64,000 nt of DNA from Zopfochytrium polystomum (taxonomy: Eukaryota; Chytridiomycota; Chytridiomycetes; Chytridiales; Chytridiaceae). The stretch spans positions 184,501 to 248,500 of the forward strand of contig JAIVFJ010000053.1 of the NCBI GenBank assembly GCA_025765615.1, written 5' to 3'. Numbering within the stretch: position 1 is the stretch's first letter; each line of letters starts with the position of its first letter. The notes under the pieces are model-generated. The model saw nothing but the letters and a program-made list of their open reading frames with translations. It did no database searches and had not been told where the DNA came from. Of this stretch, positions 10,451-21,562 are shown piece after piece. The position numbers and the translations under genes were made by a program.

Positions 10451-13151
10451 TTAGATTGAGAAAAAAAAAAAAAAAAAAAAGGCGACAATGCCCCGAAATA
10501 CCTTTTGGTGTTTCCGACAGTACAGTTCATGTGTTTCTGTCATCGCCATACCACTTTCTCTTGCACAGGAAACATGGAACGGACGACCGCAGTTCGGCTA
10601 GGTGCAAAAGGGCCGATCAGTGTTGGAGGGTCATCGCAATTTGTTATAGCAGGTGAACCGTCCGCACCTTTGCGCACTGAATGCATGCGCCACGCCTGCG
10701 CTTTCTTAAGCGCTCGCCTCGTCGTTTTGGGGCGTCGCAGAGCTCGCATCTCTAGGGGAAGCGATTCAGGAAACGCCTTCTGCGGTGGAGAAACTTACTA
10801 GTCGCCATCGGTCAATTGGAATGGATTCCATACCACACACCATGTCTTCCCCCTCCTTCAAAGGATGACTGACTATAAAGGTTTCTGATAAAGGCCTTTA
10901 TCACCGAACGCGAGAGGTCAAATATCAATCTACCTCCAACGAACAACGCACAGGTTTTGTGAGCGTAGACGTCGTCCAACTCGGTTTCTAGCAGGTCATC
11001 TTGAGAACTATCTGGACAAAGGGCACAAACCTTCAGGTGTAATTGGAAAGAGGAAACAGTTCAGTCGGGAAATGATGACGGCGAACTGACAACAGACCCG
11101 CGGCTTAGGCTTAGCAGGCTTTGGAGCTTTTGGGGCTATATGCACAAGCTGACCGCCGTCCGAGGGTGGCACTGCTCCAAAGATTTTGCCAACGTCTACC
11201 GCAACGGTATCCGTGAAGCAGCGACAAACGGTGGCTTGGACGCCGTAAGGTATCCAGCTCTCAGTTCCAAAATTAACGGATTCCGCACAATTGAAGCCGA
11301 GGTTGAAGCCAGAATGATACCCACGGGGGAACGTAATCACAAACTGGGAGTGGCTGTCAGCAAGCCAATTGGGTAAAGCATTCCAACCTCCCCAGGATAT
11401 TGCACCAGCTTCAAAACTTGAACTCCCTTTCTGGCGAGAAAGCTAGGCCTCATTATACAGGTTTTGTGTCGCAGATAAGCTGGACACGTATTTTGGCTAT
11501 TAGGGAATTCTCCTATTTCCGAGTAGGTTAGTATTTACTTTCAGTTGTCGCGATGCATCTTACTGGAGGCCAAAATTTCAAATTTCTGACTCAAATCTGG
11601 CGGTATAACGTACCAAAATTTTGGAGCCTGTCAAACGTTGCTCAAACTCAGTAATTCGCAAATAAAGTCGCGGTTGCCGCACCCCAAAGTGTACATAACT
11701 GCATCGCAAGAGTTAGTTAGCAGCCGTAATACTGATGGCGGGCTCACTTAATCGAATGCAGGTCCATGTCTTCAAGGTGCCATGCGAAGGTCGCCTAGGG
11801 TATGATTAATAAGCCAGTGATGCCAGAAATGGAATTACCTTCCACATTCCGAAATAGAGGTAAGGTCTGTTCGAAAGCGGTCATCTCCAGGCAATGAGGA
11901 AAAACCGCACTCACCTGTTCACGCCAGGAATATCCTGACAAACTCGATTCACGATGGTGTCCAACTTAGCGCAGTTCCATGAATTCTCTTCCGTATCTTC
12001 GAATAGTGCTCCTAAGATATCCGCCCCGTACATTGGAAAGTTTTGCAGCATATCCCTCCAGTAAAGTTCTTCCAGTTGACTGCAGTACTTTAAGGGAAAC
12101 TCGGGCGCCGACAGCCCCGGATTAAACTGAATTGCTGAACGGGGCCGTTTCGCTGTTGGACGGGAAGAATCACTCGAAGGCAAGCTTTCCGGCGAGTTTG
12201 GGATTTCTTCCTGAGGTAGCGTGCTACTCCTGGCTAACGAAACGGTTTGAGACGAGGTCGCGGCGTCCATTTCGGTAGTTGTCACAACCGGAACAGATGG
12301 TGAAGTGCCCGATGCCTCGCTTTCTCCAACAAACTGCTCCCTCTTCTCGTCTCCTCGTCTACGTTTATGGGAACGAGAACTTGTGAATGCTCGACATTTG
12401 CCGTCCTCCCCAAACCGTGGAGTGGAATACCGCTCCGTTTGACACAGCTCGTACCATTCTTGGACTTTATTGCAAAGAGGAGTTAAAAAGCAGGTGAGAA
12501 ATGAAGGAATCTAAATACGAATGTACCAGTGAAGGCTTTCTTGGAGGGAATGTTCGTTTGTCTGAAAACGCCCTGGCTGAGCATGCAGCGGTTGAAGCTC
12601 TGCTCCAGAGGCGCCTGAATGTGAACGCTTTCCAGTTTTTCCGATACATCTTTCACGCACTGCTCCCGCCATTCTACTGGAGGTATTACTTTCACGAGAC
12701 CGGCCTTCCGACCGTAAGGTTCAATGGCAGTGATAAATGCGTTGAAGTTACGAAACTGCTCCATCGTTGGCCGGAAGATTGGCACGCTCGAGCTTTCGCC
12801 AAACTGATACTCTGGAACGACGTATTCAGGCCCTTTGGCGTCCAATAGATCGTCAGAGGTGGAGGTAAGGAGTGGGGCCGTTTCCATCCATTGAGGCGCC
12901 CGCACGGGACAAAAGTCGAGGTGGCCGCTGCCTCTGCACCGCTGAACGTGCTCGGTGGCGCTTTCGTGAAGGACGTCGCAGCGATCTGATCGACGAATAA
13001 TAGGCTCCGATGCTGCGAGGCCAGCATCGTCGCCGTCGGCGCTGTAGCACCCAGCTTTGTGGCCGCTGGGGTCCCAGATCGGGAGCGACAACTTCTCGGT
13101 GGCTCCTGCAATGGGCATTTTCGTCTTCCGATTGCCACGCCGATCGTCCAT
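10451..13151 (-). CDS. KDM4/JHDM3-type histone lysine demethylase with JmjN, JmjC and extended PHD
   Basis: Predicted Fe(II)/2-oxoglutarate-dependent nuclear demethylase of the KDM4 class (family substrates H3K9me3/K36me3). Reading the minus strand: start ATG at 13151; JmjN ([25 protein letters not shown]) at about 12790-12680; a Ser/Thr-rich linker; then JmjC over short introns. Conserved pieces include [41 protein letters not shown], a phase-correct RHKT block and [18 protein letters not shown]. Putative iron ligands are His (11777-11779), Glu (11771-11773) and His (11314-11316); the co-substrate Asn and Lys (in NYVHFG and GAPK) are present once introns are placed. VCRC after JmjC fits the structural zinc site. 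Downstream exons give an extended [43 protein letters not shown]. The C-terminus near 10451-10520 is uncertain because the open frame runs into a poly-T tract. Confidence 0.82.
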
Positions 13152-13450
13152 CAGCAATCCTCACGACAAGGTTCCTTGTTTTTGGCGATTTTCAAATTAC
13201 ATACAAACTGCGGCAACAAACAGCCACGTCGGTCGCACTGCAGACCCAAGAAAGAATGCGCACAACAGGCGAGAGAAGAACGCGGCGGGTTCAAAACTTG
13301 TAGTCTTTAAGGTCTTTAAGAACTATATTCAATTCGTTCCTTCGGTGTTCAGTACACCCGCCCCACCGCCGAAGCCATACCCCTGATGCAAATAACAAGC
13401 ATTATTAATACGACTTAACCTCACGAGGACTGGCTACCCGCAGTAATCCA

Positions 13451-14547
13451 TCAACCAACCTTGGGTCCAAACTTTTTTCCGTAACAAGCCTTGCAGAACA
13501 TCTCCTGGTCCTTTTCGGTCAATGTTGTTGAATCCAGCCCTGTTCACAAAAGGAAGTGGCAAGGCGAACACAAAAATGTGAGGTGACAAGGACAACTTGA
13601 GAGAAGGTAGCAGGTGCACCCGCGTCGCTTCACCTTTCCCGCAGCTGCTGCATCGGAAACACTGCCGATGGTACTTTTTGCCACCGGGCCCGACGACTTG
13701 CTCCGCAAAATACACTTGCTTCCCGCATTTTGGGCATCCACCGCCCATCGCAGCTGCGAGAGCTGCTTGTGCTGCGGCGGTTGTGCGTGCGGGTGTTCCA
13801 CCGACGGAGAGAGCTGGTGCCGTCTCCTGTGCGGAAGCAGTGGACAGCGCTGGAGAACGGGACGCTGCAGGAAAGTAGGGAGCGGTGGGCGGGGACGTCG
13901 CGGATGGTAAAACAGCAGGTTGCATGGCTGGGAAGCGCTGTTCGTCTGTGATGGTAGAGTCCGTCGAGAGAACGCCGGAACCAGAGCCAAACCCGTATCC
14001 TGAGTTTGAGCGCGACGAGTTAAATTGGAAACTGGCCCTTCTCACGCGACTCACCTTTGGGTCCAAACAACTTGTTGTAACAGCTGGGCGTAAGTTCATC
14101 AGTGCTTTTCCAACAGCGCCCGCCTCCTCTCTCACTTTTTACAGTATGGTTCGCTGTTGCGCTCTGCTAGAATGGATGCATCCAGTCTTCGGTTACACTC
14201 CTTCAAATAATAACCCTTCAGAATTGGTCTTCGAGCGATAGCATGAATGGCGCCTATACCTTGCATGTGAGGCACTAGTGCAACAGTTGTGAATAGGTTT
14301 GCAGTGTAAGGGGGTCGATGGTTTTCCTTTCCTTTCGGCGGTGCTCACCTGCTTGTGATAGAATCCTCCCGGTCCCGTGATCTGGTGGATTGACCGATCG
14401 TCAGCGTTCCTCTCGTGACACTTGGGGCCCGACCACGCGAGCTCTAAGCGCGGCGCCCTTGAGAGCGAGCGACCTGACCTGCTCCGCCATGTACACCGCT
14501 TTGGAGCACCGCTGGCACGAAGGTGCTCCCCCGAACTTGGGTGGCAT
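13451..14547 (-). CDS. Two-LIM-domain protein, CRP-like
   Basis: Small zinc-binding adaptor of the cysteine-rich protein type, likely actin-cytoskeleton or nuclear scaffold. Start ATG at 14547 gives [17 protein letters not shown]1 is spread over several short exons: [55 protein letters not shown]; all joins use GT-AG introns in phase. A Ser/Ala/Pro-rich linker (about 13990-13760) contains GYGFGSGSG, like the glycine-rich region after LIM domains in CRPs. LIM2 runs [54 protein letters not shown], stop at 13451. Eight zinc ligands per LIM are visible. It lies just 3' of the demethylase start on the same strand, and a MULE lies about 80 bp upstream of its start. Confidence 0.87.
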
Positions 14548-14628
14548 TGCTGCCTCGGACGAGAAGGAATCAAATAATCTCTGTTTAGGACGACCCAAAG
14601 AAACAGACAATAGTGACAAAAAAGAAAA

Positions 14629-14698
14629 GGGAACGGCTATTCACAGACTCCCCCTGACTAGGACGGTGGGGGGGTTGGGAGACCCCTTTGAACCACCT
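14629..14698 (+). repeat. Left terminal inverted repeat of the MULE
   Basis: Pairs with 16776-16845 read on the other strand, with only about half a dozen mismatches or small differences. Both begin GGGAACGGCTATTC and end GAACCACCT. Confidence 0.9.
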
Positions 14699-14774
14699 GC
14701 TCCTCGCATAAGAAAAGACAAAATCAACATCGAAGACAAAGTCAACTGCGCAGCACCGCCGACCCCAACAACAC

Positions 14775-16757
14775 ATGCTCCGGACAACCGATTTGCGGAC
14801 ACCCCCTCCAGACAATCAGACTTTCACATCCAAGGATGCCTTAGTCGACTTCGTGAGACAGCACGCTGCTGATCACACATACGCTGTGTCCGTCTCCAGC
14901 AGCAACCGAGAACGTGTTCAGGTCCAGTGTGCTCAAGGCGGGAAGTTTCGAAGCCAGTTGCATCAGCCAGGTGAACAAATCAAACGACGCAAGAACACCA
15001 GCACACAAAAGATCTCGTGCACCCTTCAAGTTGAATGACAGGCTCGTTGGCTCTGGCCGAGACCGCGGGCTCTGGAAACTCAAAATCACGAATGGCGCCC
15101 ACACCTGCCCTCCAGAGGCCTTTCGTTCCCTTGCTGCAGCTCGCAAACTGTCTCCAGAGGCAATCAATCACTTCAGATCTCTTGCCACTGACGGCATCGG
15201 AACACGAAGCATCCTCCATTCCCTTCAGTCAAAGTTTCCAGGAATCGTAGTTCAACGGAAGGACATCGCAAATATGCGGCAGAAGCTGAGAATGGACGAG
15301 CTGGATGGTCGGACTTCAATGGAGGCGCTTTTGGATCGCCTTCGCTCAACTGGTTACCACAATTCTTTTGAGGTCGATCCTGTCACAAACTGTGTTCAAC
15401 ACCTCTTTTTTGCATCAGTCACTGCAATCAAAGACTACTGCGCTTGGCCTTCCATTCTCTTGATGAACTCCACGTACAAGACAAACCGGTTTCAGCTTCC
15501 TCTGCTCAATATTGTCACTGTCTCGGAGAACAGCATGACTATGAACGTTGCATTCGCTTTCCTATCGCGCGAGGAGACTGCTGACTATACTTGGGCACTC
15601 CAACAGCTCTCTTTGTTGTTGGACGGACAAACTCCAGGCGTTGTGGTGACAGATCGTGAACTGGCATTGATGAACGCAATCAATAACGTCTTCCTCAAGG
15701 AGTTCATGGCAGATTGGGCGACGCTATGCATCTCAAAATCAAAAGACGAATTCATTGCGGTTGAGTCCCAATTCAAGGACAAGCATCGAGAGCGCTGGCC
15801 AGCTGCGGTGGCTTACGTTGAGACTTGGCTGCAGTTTAAAGATCGGTTTGTCAAAGCTTGGACTGACGAGCATCTTCACCTCAGAAACACTGCTACTTCT
15901 CGAACTGAAGGAAGCCATGCAATAATTAAGAAGTTCCTTGAAGAATCAACAAATGATCTCCTTGGGGCTTTTGTTTGCATTGAGCGTTACCTACAGCATC
16001 AGCAACATTGTGAGAAGCACCAGAGATCGCTTGCTTTCGCTCAGGTGCCCCATCGCTTCGTCACCCTTTTCTCAAGACTGGCTTAAGGCGGATTTCGCAC
16101 TATGCGCTGGACCTGATTTTGTCCCAGCTTTGTCTTGCTCAGCATCAAGACGGCAACTCGGTTTGTGAGGGTCACTTTCGAGCATCGCATGGGCTGCCCT
16201 GCTCTCATGAGATTGCCGCCGCTCTCCATTGCGGCAAGACCATCACGATTGATGACATTCATCCCCACTGGCGTATCCAACAAGCTGCAGTTGCAACTGA
16301 CTTCCCAACCGCTGTGTCATCGCTCGATGTGCAACTTGCCCATTTCATGTCGATTGCAGTTGCGCTTCCAGCAGCAGCAAAACAGTGCCTGCTGGATCAG
16401 TCGCGGGAAATCATTGGATACCCGGTAGGGCAGGTTATTTTCAACCCAGAAACAGCGCAGGTTCGTGGAAGGCCAACACGTCCAAGCAGAGAAAACTCCC
16501 TGCAAAAGCTACAACTCGCATCCCGAGTCAGTTTGAGTTGGTGGAAAGCTCAAATCGGCAGCACAGATGTGGGGTTTGCCAGATTGCTGGGCACGATAGA
16601 CGAACGTGCCCGAAATTATCAGCTCAAGCTGGATCGGGTCTCAGCGAGATCACTGCCAGCAACCAACATCAGCACAATGAACACCAGCATTATTACCGGC
16701 ATCGGCGGAGCTGGTCCAAGAGCTTGTCTTTTCGCAGAAATGAATAAACATCAATGA
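14775..16757 (+). pseudogene. MULE transposase relic, frameshifted
   Basis: Three reading frames together cover a FAR1/MULE transposase. An N-terminal DNA-binding-like part (FTSKDALVDFV) runs to about 15010, where a frameshift leads to APFKLNDRL and LWKLKITNGAHTCPPEAF. The DDE core in the frame 14914-16086 shows STYKTNRFQLPLLN, VVVTDRELALMNAI and SRTEGSHAIIKKFL. A second frameshift near 16085 leads to a SWIM zinc finger (CEGHFRASHGLPCSHEI), and a third before about 16500 to a CCHC knuckle (CGVCQIAGHDRRTC). The first catalytic Asp is replaced by Asn (15466-15468), and the segment that normally contains C-x-W-H between the second and third acidic residues appears deleted. It should be inactive. 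Confidence 0.85.
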
Positions 16758-16775
16758 AAGTGAAACAAGACAAGA

Positions 16776-16845
16776 AGGTGGTTCAAGGGGGTCTCCCAAC
16801 CTGCCAACCGTCCTAATCAGGGGGAGTCTGCGAATAGCCGTTCCC
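16776..16845 (-). repeat. Right terminal inverted repeat of the MULE
   Basis: Inverted partner of 14629-14698; its outer end is 31 bp from the stop codon of the SCAPER-like gene. Confidence 0.9.
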
Positions 16846-16876
16846 AAAAAAAAATTGATTGAAGACACAGCCGGGG

Positions 16877-19800
16877 TCACGTGGTCAGGGAAAGTCTTTG
16901 CAGAAGTGATTGGGGAAGTCTGCCCTTTTGCACGAAGCGCTTCCAGCAACACTCGCCCGCACCATTCGCGACGATCAGTCCATTCCAGTCCCGCTGCTGC
17001 TGCTGCCCCTGCTGCTGCTGCCGCCGCTGCGAGGGGTGGTCGCCCTCTGCGCCAGCACACTGATTCCTTTCCCGAACCCACCCCTCCAAAAACGACCATC
17101 CCACTTGGTCCTCCACAATACCAGTATTGTCGGGGTCGTCCTCGCAAGCAGCAACAAGAGTGGGGATTAGAATTTCGGTGAGAACTTCATCGCTAAAGTA
17201 TGAAAAAGGTAACGAGGATAGGTAATGTAGGATTTGCTGGCCTTGACCAAAGCGGAGCATGGACCGGTTTGATTGGTGCGACAGGCTTGCGTAGCCAAGC
17301 AGGACAATGAGTTCATGAAGAACGGCGGTGGTCAAAGTGAGAGGAGGGTACGAAGAGCACTCTGTGGGATTCTTCGGGAAAGGATGGCGAGCTTGGTGGT
17401 AGCGAAGCCAAAATACGGCAAGATGGAAAAATTGTGGCTGGACACCCTCGGATGCGAGAAGATTCTACGCGGTTGCCGTTACATTGCGAAATAAGGTAAG
17501 TTTGAAACAAACCTGCACAGTCTCCAAGTCCAGCACACTTAGATTGTTCAGAACCGAGAGGCCTCTGGCCGAGGTTTCCACGATGCGCTCTGGTTGTTCT
17601 TCGTCTACCGGCGTTCGAGATCCACCACCCTCCCGCAGCACCAGAGCAACAAGGGTTGTAACAATCGACGCGAGATCGGATTTCTTAAAAGCTTCAACGA
17701 CTTGCTGAAGGGAATTGTCCTGATTGGATAATTGCGCAGAGGAGCTGACGCATTCCAGAAGCTTCATTCCTTCATTCAACAGCTGGATGACACTCGATTC
17801 GCTTAGTGCCGCCGGACTTGTAAGCGAAGAAAAAATTCGGGAGAGCCGGTCCACAATATCCACGCAAATAATGTAACTACGAAGCAGGGGGTCAGGGGCT
17901 CATAAATTCATGGCAGTAGTGGACACACCTCACGAGTTGTTTTTGCGCAGCTTTGGCAAGGCCGTTTTCCGTAGAAAACCCGCGTAGTAGAGACACAAGA
18001 ACAGCAAGCATTTCTGCCAGTAGGAGGACAGTCTCTTCAAGGTTTTGGGAATCCGCAAGTTGGCTCATTTCTCGGCTGAACGAGTCGACAATGGCCAGGC
18101 TTGAAAACTCCAGAGATCTCAAGACGCACTCCACATTGGTTGAAAGTTGGCAGCTCGCGCGAATGGTTTTCCAGAACCAAAGGTTGATTCTACAAGTCCG
18201 AGACGGCCGTGAATTTTAGGCCGAATGCGAGAAGGACTTCACTCAACTGTATCGCAATCGATCCATTGAGCTGGACCTCCGTGGCCACACACAAACGCAA
18301 GACTGCAGTCAGGGATGCAGGAGGAAGAACTATTGTAGAACTATCATTGGCAAAGAGTGCATAGTCTCGTTCCTCCAAAGGTAAACTCTTTCCGAGCTTT
18401 TGGACAATGGCTTCGATACCATCAAACTCTTTCTCCGCTGCCTTATTGGAAGAACCAGATCGATTGGAGCGCTTTGAGGCAGCAGTCGTATTTGCAGTGA
18501 CAATCTCGCGCAGGTTCTGCTCAGTTTGGCGATCAGACAAAGTTTGTAAAGAAATGAAGTCAGATCTACCTGCCGGATCCTTTTGATTCGTCGTTTCTGA
18601 GATTTGTCCAGTACCGGTTCCGCTGTTCAAAAGTAGAAAGAATAATCTACTCAGCAAAGTTACGACAGTAATAAGACACTCAACCGATAAATCAAAGTCT
18701 CACCGAAACCTGACGGAAGTACCAAGGCCCATCTTAATCCTCCGTCTTCATGCAATTTCCTTGCATTGAACAGGCTTGCCGTGACTTTTGCATTCGCTGC
18801 TGCCGCCTTTTCTTTTTTCTGCTCTAACATTTCATCGTGCCGTTTTGACCCTTGCTCTAGTCTGGTGCTCAGCTTTTCATGCAGCTCTCTCCGCTGGATA
18901 GCGGTGTAGGCAATAAAATTAGTGGCGAAGAATATCCAGAAATGACGCTCGCCTCTTCCTCCTCCTCCGCTTGCTTCACGCTGCGCAACTCCGCAAGCTT
19001 TCGCCTCTTGGAATTCAGGTAAGCATAAACGAGCACTCTCATATCAGGTACCTTTTCCTCCCGTTGGGCCACTCTTTGCGCCAACCTTGCAATTCTGTCC
19101 GATTCTCGTTTGGCTTCCATATCTTTCCTCCGCTCCTCCTCCTTTGCTATTTTCGCCAGCCATTCAGCCTCTTGGGCTCGCTTCCGTTCTAGTACAGCCT
19201 CCTGCAAAGCCGCTGCCTCGAGAGCTTTTCGCTGCCGCTCTTCTGACATTTCGATAAGGCGCGCTTCAGACTCAAGGTGGCGTTGATGAACTTCCTGCTT
19301 TCGTGTTTCAAGACTTCGATAAGAGCAAATGTTTAAAACTTTTGACGCAAGCAGAGGACTGTCCACTCACTGGGTCGCGGAAACCAGCGCAATCTCCTCC
19401 AACTTGTGGACTTCATCTTTCGCTTTTTCCTGAATACCCTTGATAATCTCTTCACGCTTCTTTTCGGCTCGTGCCTGCTTCGCTTCAAGTGCCTCCTTGA
19501 GTTGCTTTGCTTGTTCCTGCAAGCTCTGCTTGACGGCTTGAATCTGACGGCAGTGTTGAAATAAGCAGTCAAGAAATATAAAGAGCACCTTCTCTGTTCT
19601 GGTCCGCAAGCGATCTTTCTTATCGCTGAGAAGGCTTTCACGAAGCTCTTGAGCTTTGGTCTTAGAAGAGAACAGTTCCACTTAAAACAATCATTAGGCG
19701 CAAATTCTGAAGTACCTGCTTCTTCTCTAAATCAACCGCAGTAGGGCTCCGCTTTGTTGGTTGTGGTGAAGTTACTTTCAATGGAAATTCACCGCGTGAG

Positions 19801-21461
19801 GGTTTCGCGTTGATTCTTGTTGTGCATGATAGAGGGATAAGTGAATTAAAGGATGGAATGCTCCCCTCACATGTCAGCCCAACTTAGTGTCCTCCTTCTC
19901 GGCGTTCTACGAAACTGATATGCGTCTTCGTCACTGAACGTGCTGAAGCTGGCCTTGCGCCCACGATCCGCATCGAAGTCTTCGCTTGGAGCGCTTTGAG
20001 CAGAGAATTGCATTCCAAGCGGGGTGTAGGTCTTGACAGAACGGTTCTTAGCAAATCTCTCGACGACGGAAAAACAGGGCGAAACGCACTTCATTTCTAT
20101 TCACTTGAGACAAGAACTGTGGTTCAAACATAGGCTGGGAAGACGCGTACCAAGAGTTGGCGGAGCTCCCGGAGTCGTCCGTTCGGGGAATTGAAAGTAG
20201 ACGTGCGCCAGCGGGAGCGGGCACGGTCGCTGCTGACACCACAACGCGTACGTTGGTGCTGGTCTCCGCATTAGTTTCAGAGTAAACTGGCCCTGGTGGA
20301 AACATAAGGGGTGGCTGTACTTCTGTAGCGGCAGGACCTGAAGCGAATGATGTAGTTTGCCACAATCTGTCGGCAGAGCGGTTCGTTGCTTGACTCTGAC
20401 CAAATGGTAAACTTAGGATTTACAGCTGTAGTGTCCAATTCAGATCATAAATACCTCCCGCAAAGCTTTCAGCGCACCAAGTAAAACTGCCATTGCCTTG
20501 TCCATTACAAGCGGAGTCTGATCCCTTGAGCACACTTTGACAACGTGTGCCACCGCACTGCCACTCCGATCAGCACCTCCCATACAGAAAGCGCACGATT
20601 ACTCACCGGTTGAGGATATCCAAGGCGAAAGTAATCTCGTCAATGCTTTCAGCTTCAGATTCTTCTGAGAAGTTTTGACCAGCAAGCGAAAGCTGCTGAG
20701 GGTTGAGACGGGATTGCATTGCGGGAATGCTTGAACCAAATGTAGGTGATCGGTAGAGGTCAGGCGTGGGAGTGATCTGCGGAGAGGGCTGGGGAGCCGC
20801 AGCGGAAACCAAGGGGTGCACGACGGCGGCAGAGTAGGTTTTGCGAAGCTCCGGCGGTCTTTGAAGCCCCGGAGGCGGAAACGGCGACGGTAACCGTTCC
20901 TGAAAAGCGATTCCGGGAAGGCTGGAATGCGTCTGAGATGAATCGTGAAGCTGATGAGAATCTCCAACTACAGGGCCAGCAATCCGTGTTATCTGCGGCT
21001 GCCGGACCCCTAATGCGGTCGATTCGGGACGGTTAGGATCGAGTCGGTGATGAGTTGAGGAAGGTTGGTGCGGCGGTGCTTGGGGCGGCAACAAGCTTGA
21101 ATAACCAACAGAGGCAGGCCGCGTGCGATGATGATTGTGGTTCTTTCTACTGATGACAGTCCAGCCACCCGTGGGTGATCCCGCGGCAACCGGGTTAGCT
21201 GTGGGTAGTGACGACGGTGTGGCGCTTGGCGCGGCAGTGGGAAGGTAACTCCTAGGAAGTAGAGCCAACAACGTGATGTCAGGGTCTGTGTAACTATCGC
21301 GGTGGATGGGTGGGAACGTCTTACCACCCGCCGTTACTGGTACCAGCGAAGACGCCCATGCCTCCAGCCGATGGTGGGGGTACAGCCGCCGTGGCGGACA
21401 GCGACGATGACGATGCAGACGCGGATGTAGCGGATGCCGGCGGAGCCGGCTGGGCCATCAT
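16877..21461 (-). CDS. SCAPER-like coiled-coil protein
   Basis: Resembles SCAPER (S-phase cyclin A-associated protein in the ER), a large coiled-coil protein linked to the ER, cyclin A and microtubules in animals. Many exons on the minus strand. The N-terminus is Ser/Ala/Pro-rich and low complexity, with GWTVISRK; ATGs at 21461 and 21458 are the likeliest starts. The motif RRRTLSWADM (near 19880) is followed by a long charged coiled coil (about 19680-18870; HKLEEIALVSATQ, EARLIEMSEERQRKALEAAA) and ELHEKLSTRLEQGSKRHDEM. A helical C-terminal domain ends with LHELIVLLGYASL and LPFSYFSDEVLTEILIPTLVAAC before a Gln-rich tail, stop at 16877. The coiled coil and C-terminal block both match the SCAPER layout. 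Exon boundaries are approximate. The MULE ends just beyond its stop. Confidence 0.72.
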
Positions 21462-21562
21462 TGCCGCTGCTGCTTGCTGGCGCTTGCCGAGCCCTGGAAA
21501 AAATTTGGTCTGCTCAACACGCTCTTTCGACAATCTCTCTCAGTCTCCCTCGCTGGGCCATC

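Larger units (their letters stand above)
14629..16845 (+). mobile_element. Decayed Mutator-like element (MULE)
   Basis: A DNA transposon of about 2.2 kb bounded by 70-bp terminal inverted repeats beginning GGGAACGGCTATTC. It carries a FAR1/MULE-type transposase broken by frameshifts. Flanks are A-rich (AAAAGAAAA left, nine A right), compatible with an imperfect 9-bp target duplication, the length expected for Mutator. It sits between the LIM gene start and the 3' end of the SCAPER-like gene. Confidence 0.87.

Noticed and set aside
10451..10520. Poly-Phe C-terminus of the demethylase
   Set aside because: The frame runs through 20 T bases (10461-10480), a common non-coding feature; a terminal intron or earlier end is more likely.
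11560..11690. Degenerate JmjC segment in the demethylase gene
   Set aside because: The open frame first looked decayed ([12 protein letters not shown]), but placing short introns (donor at 11682, acceptor before 11628) gives the conserved [12 protein letters not shown] in phase, so the domain is intact.
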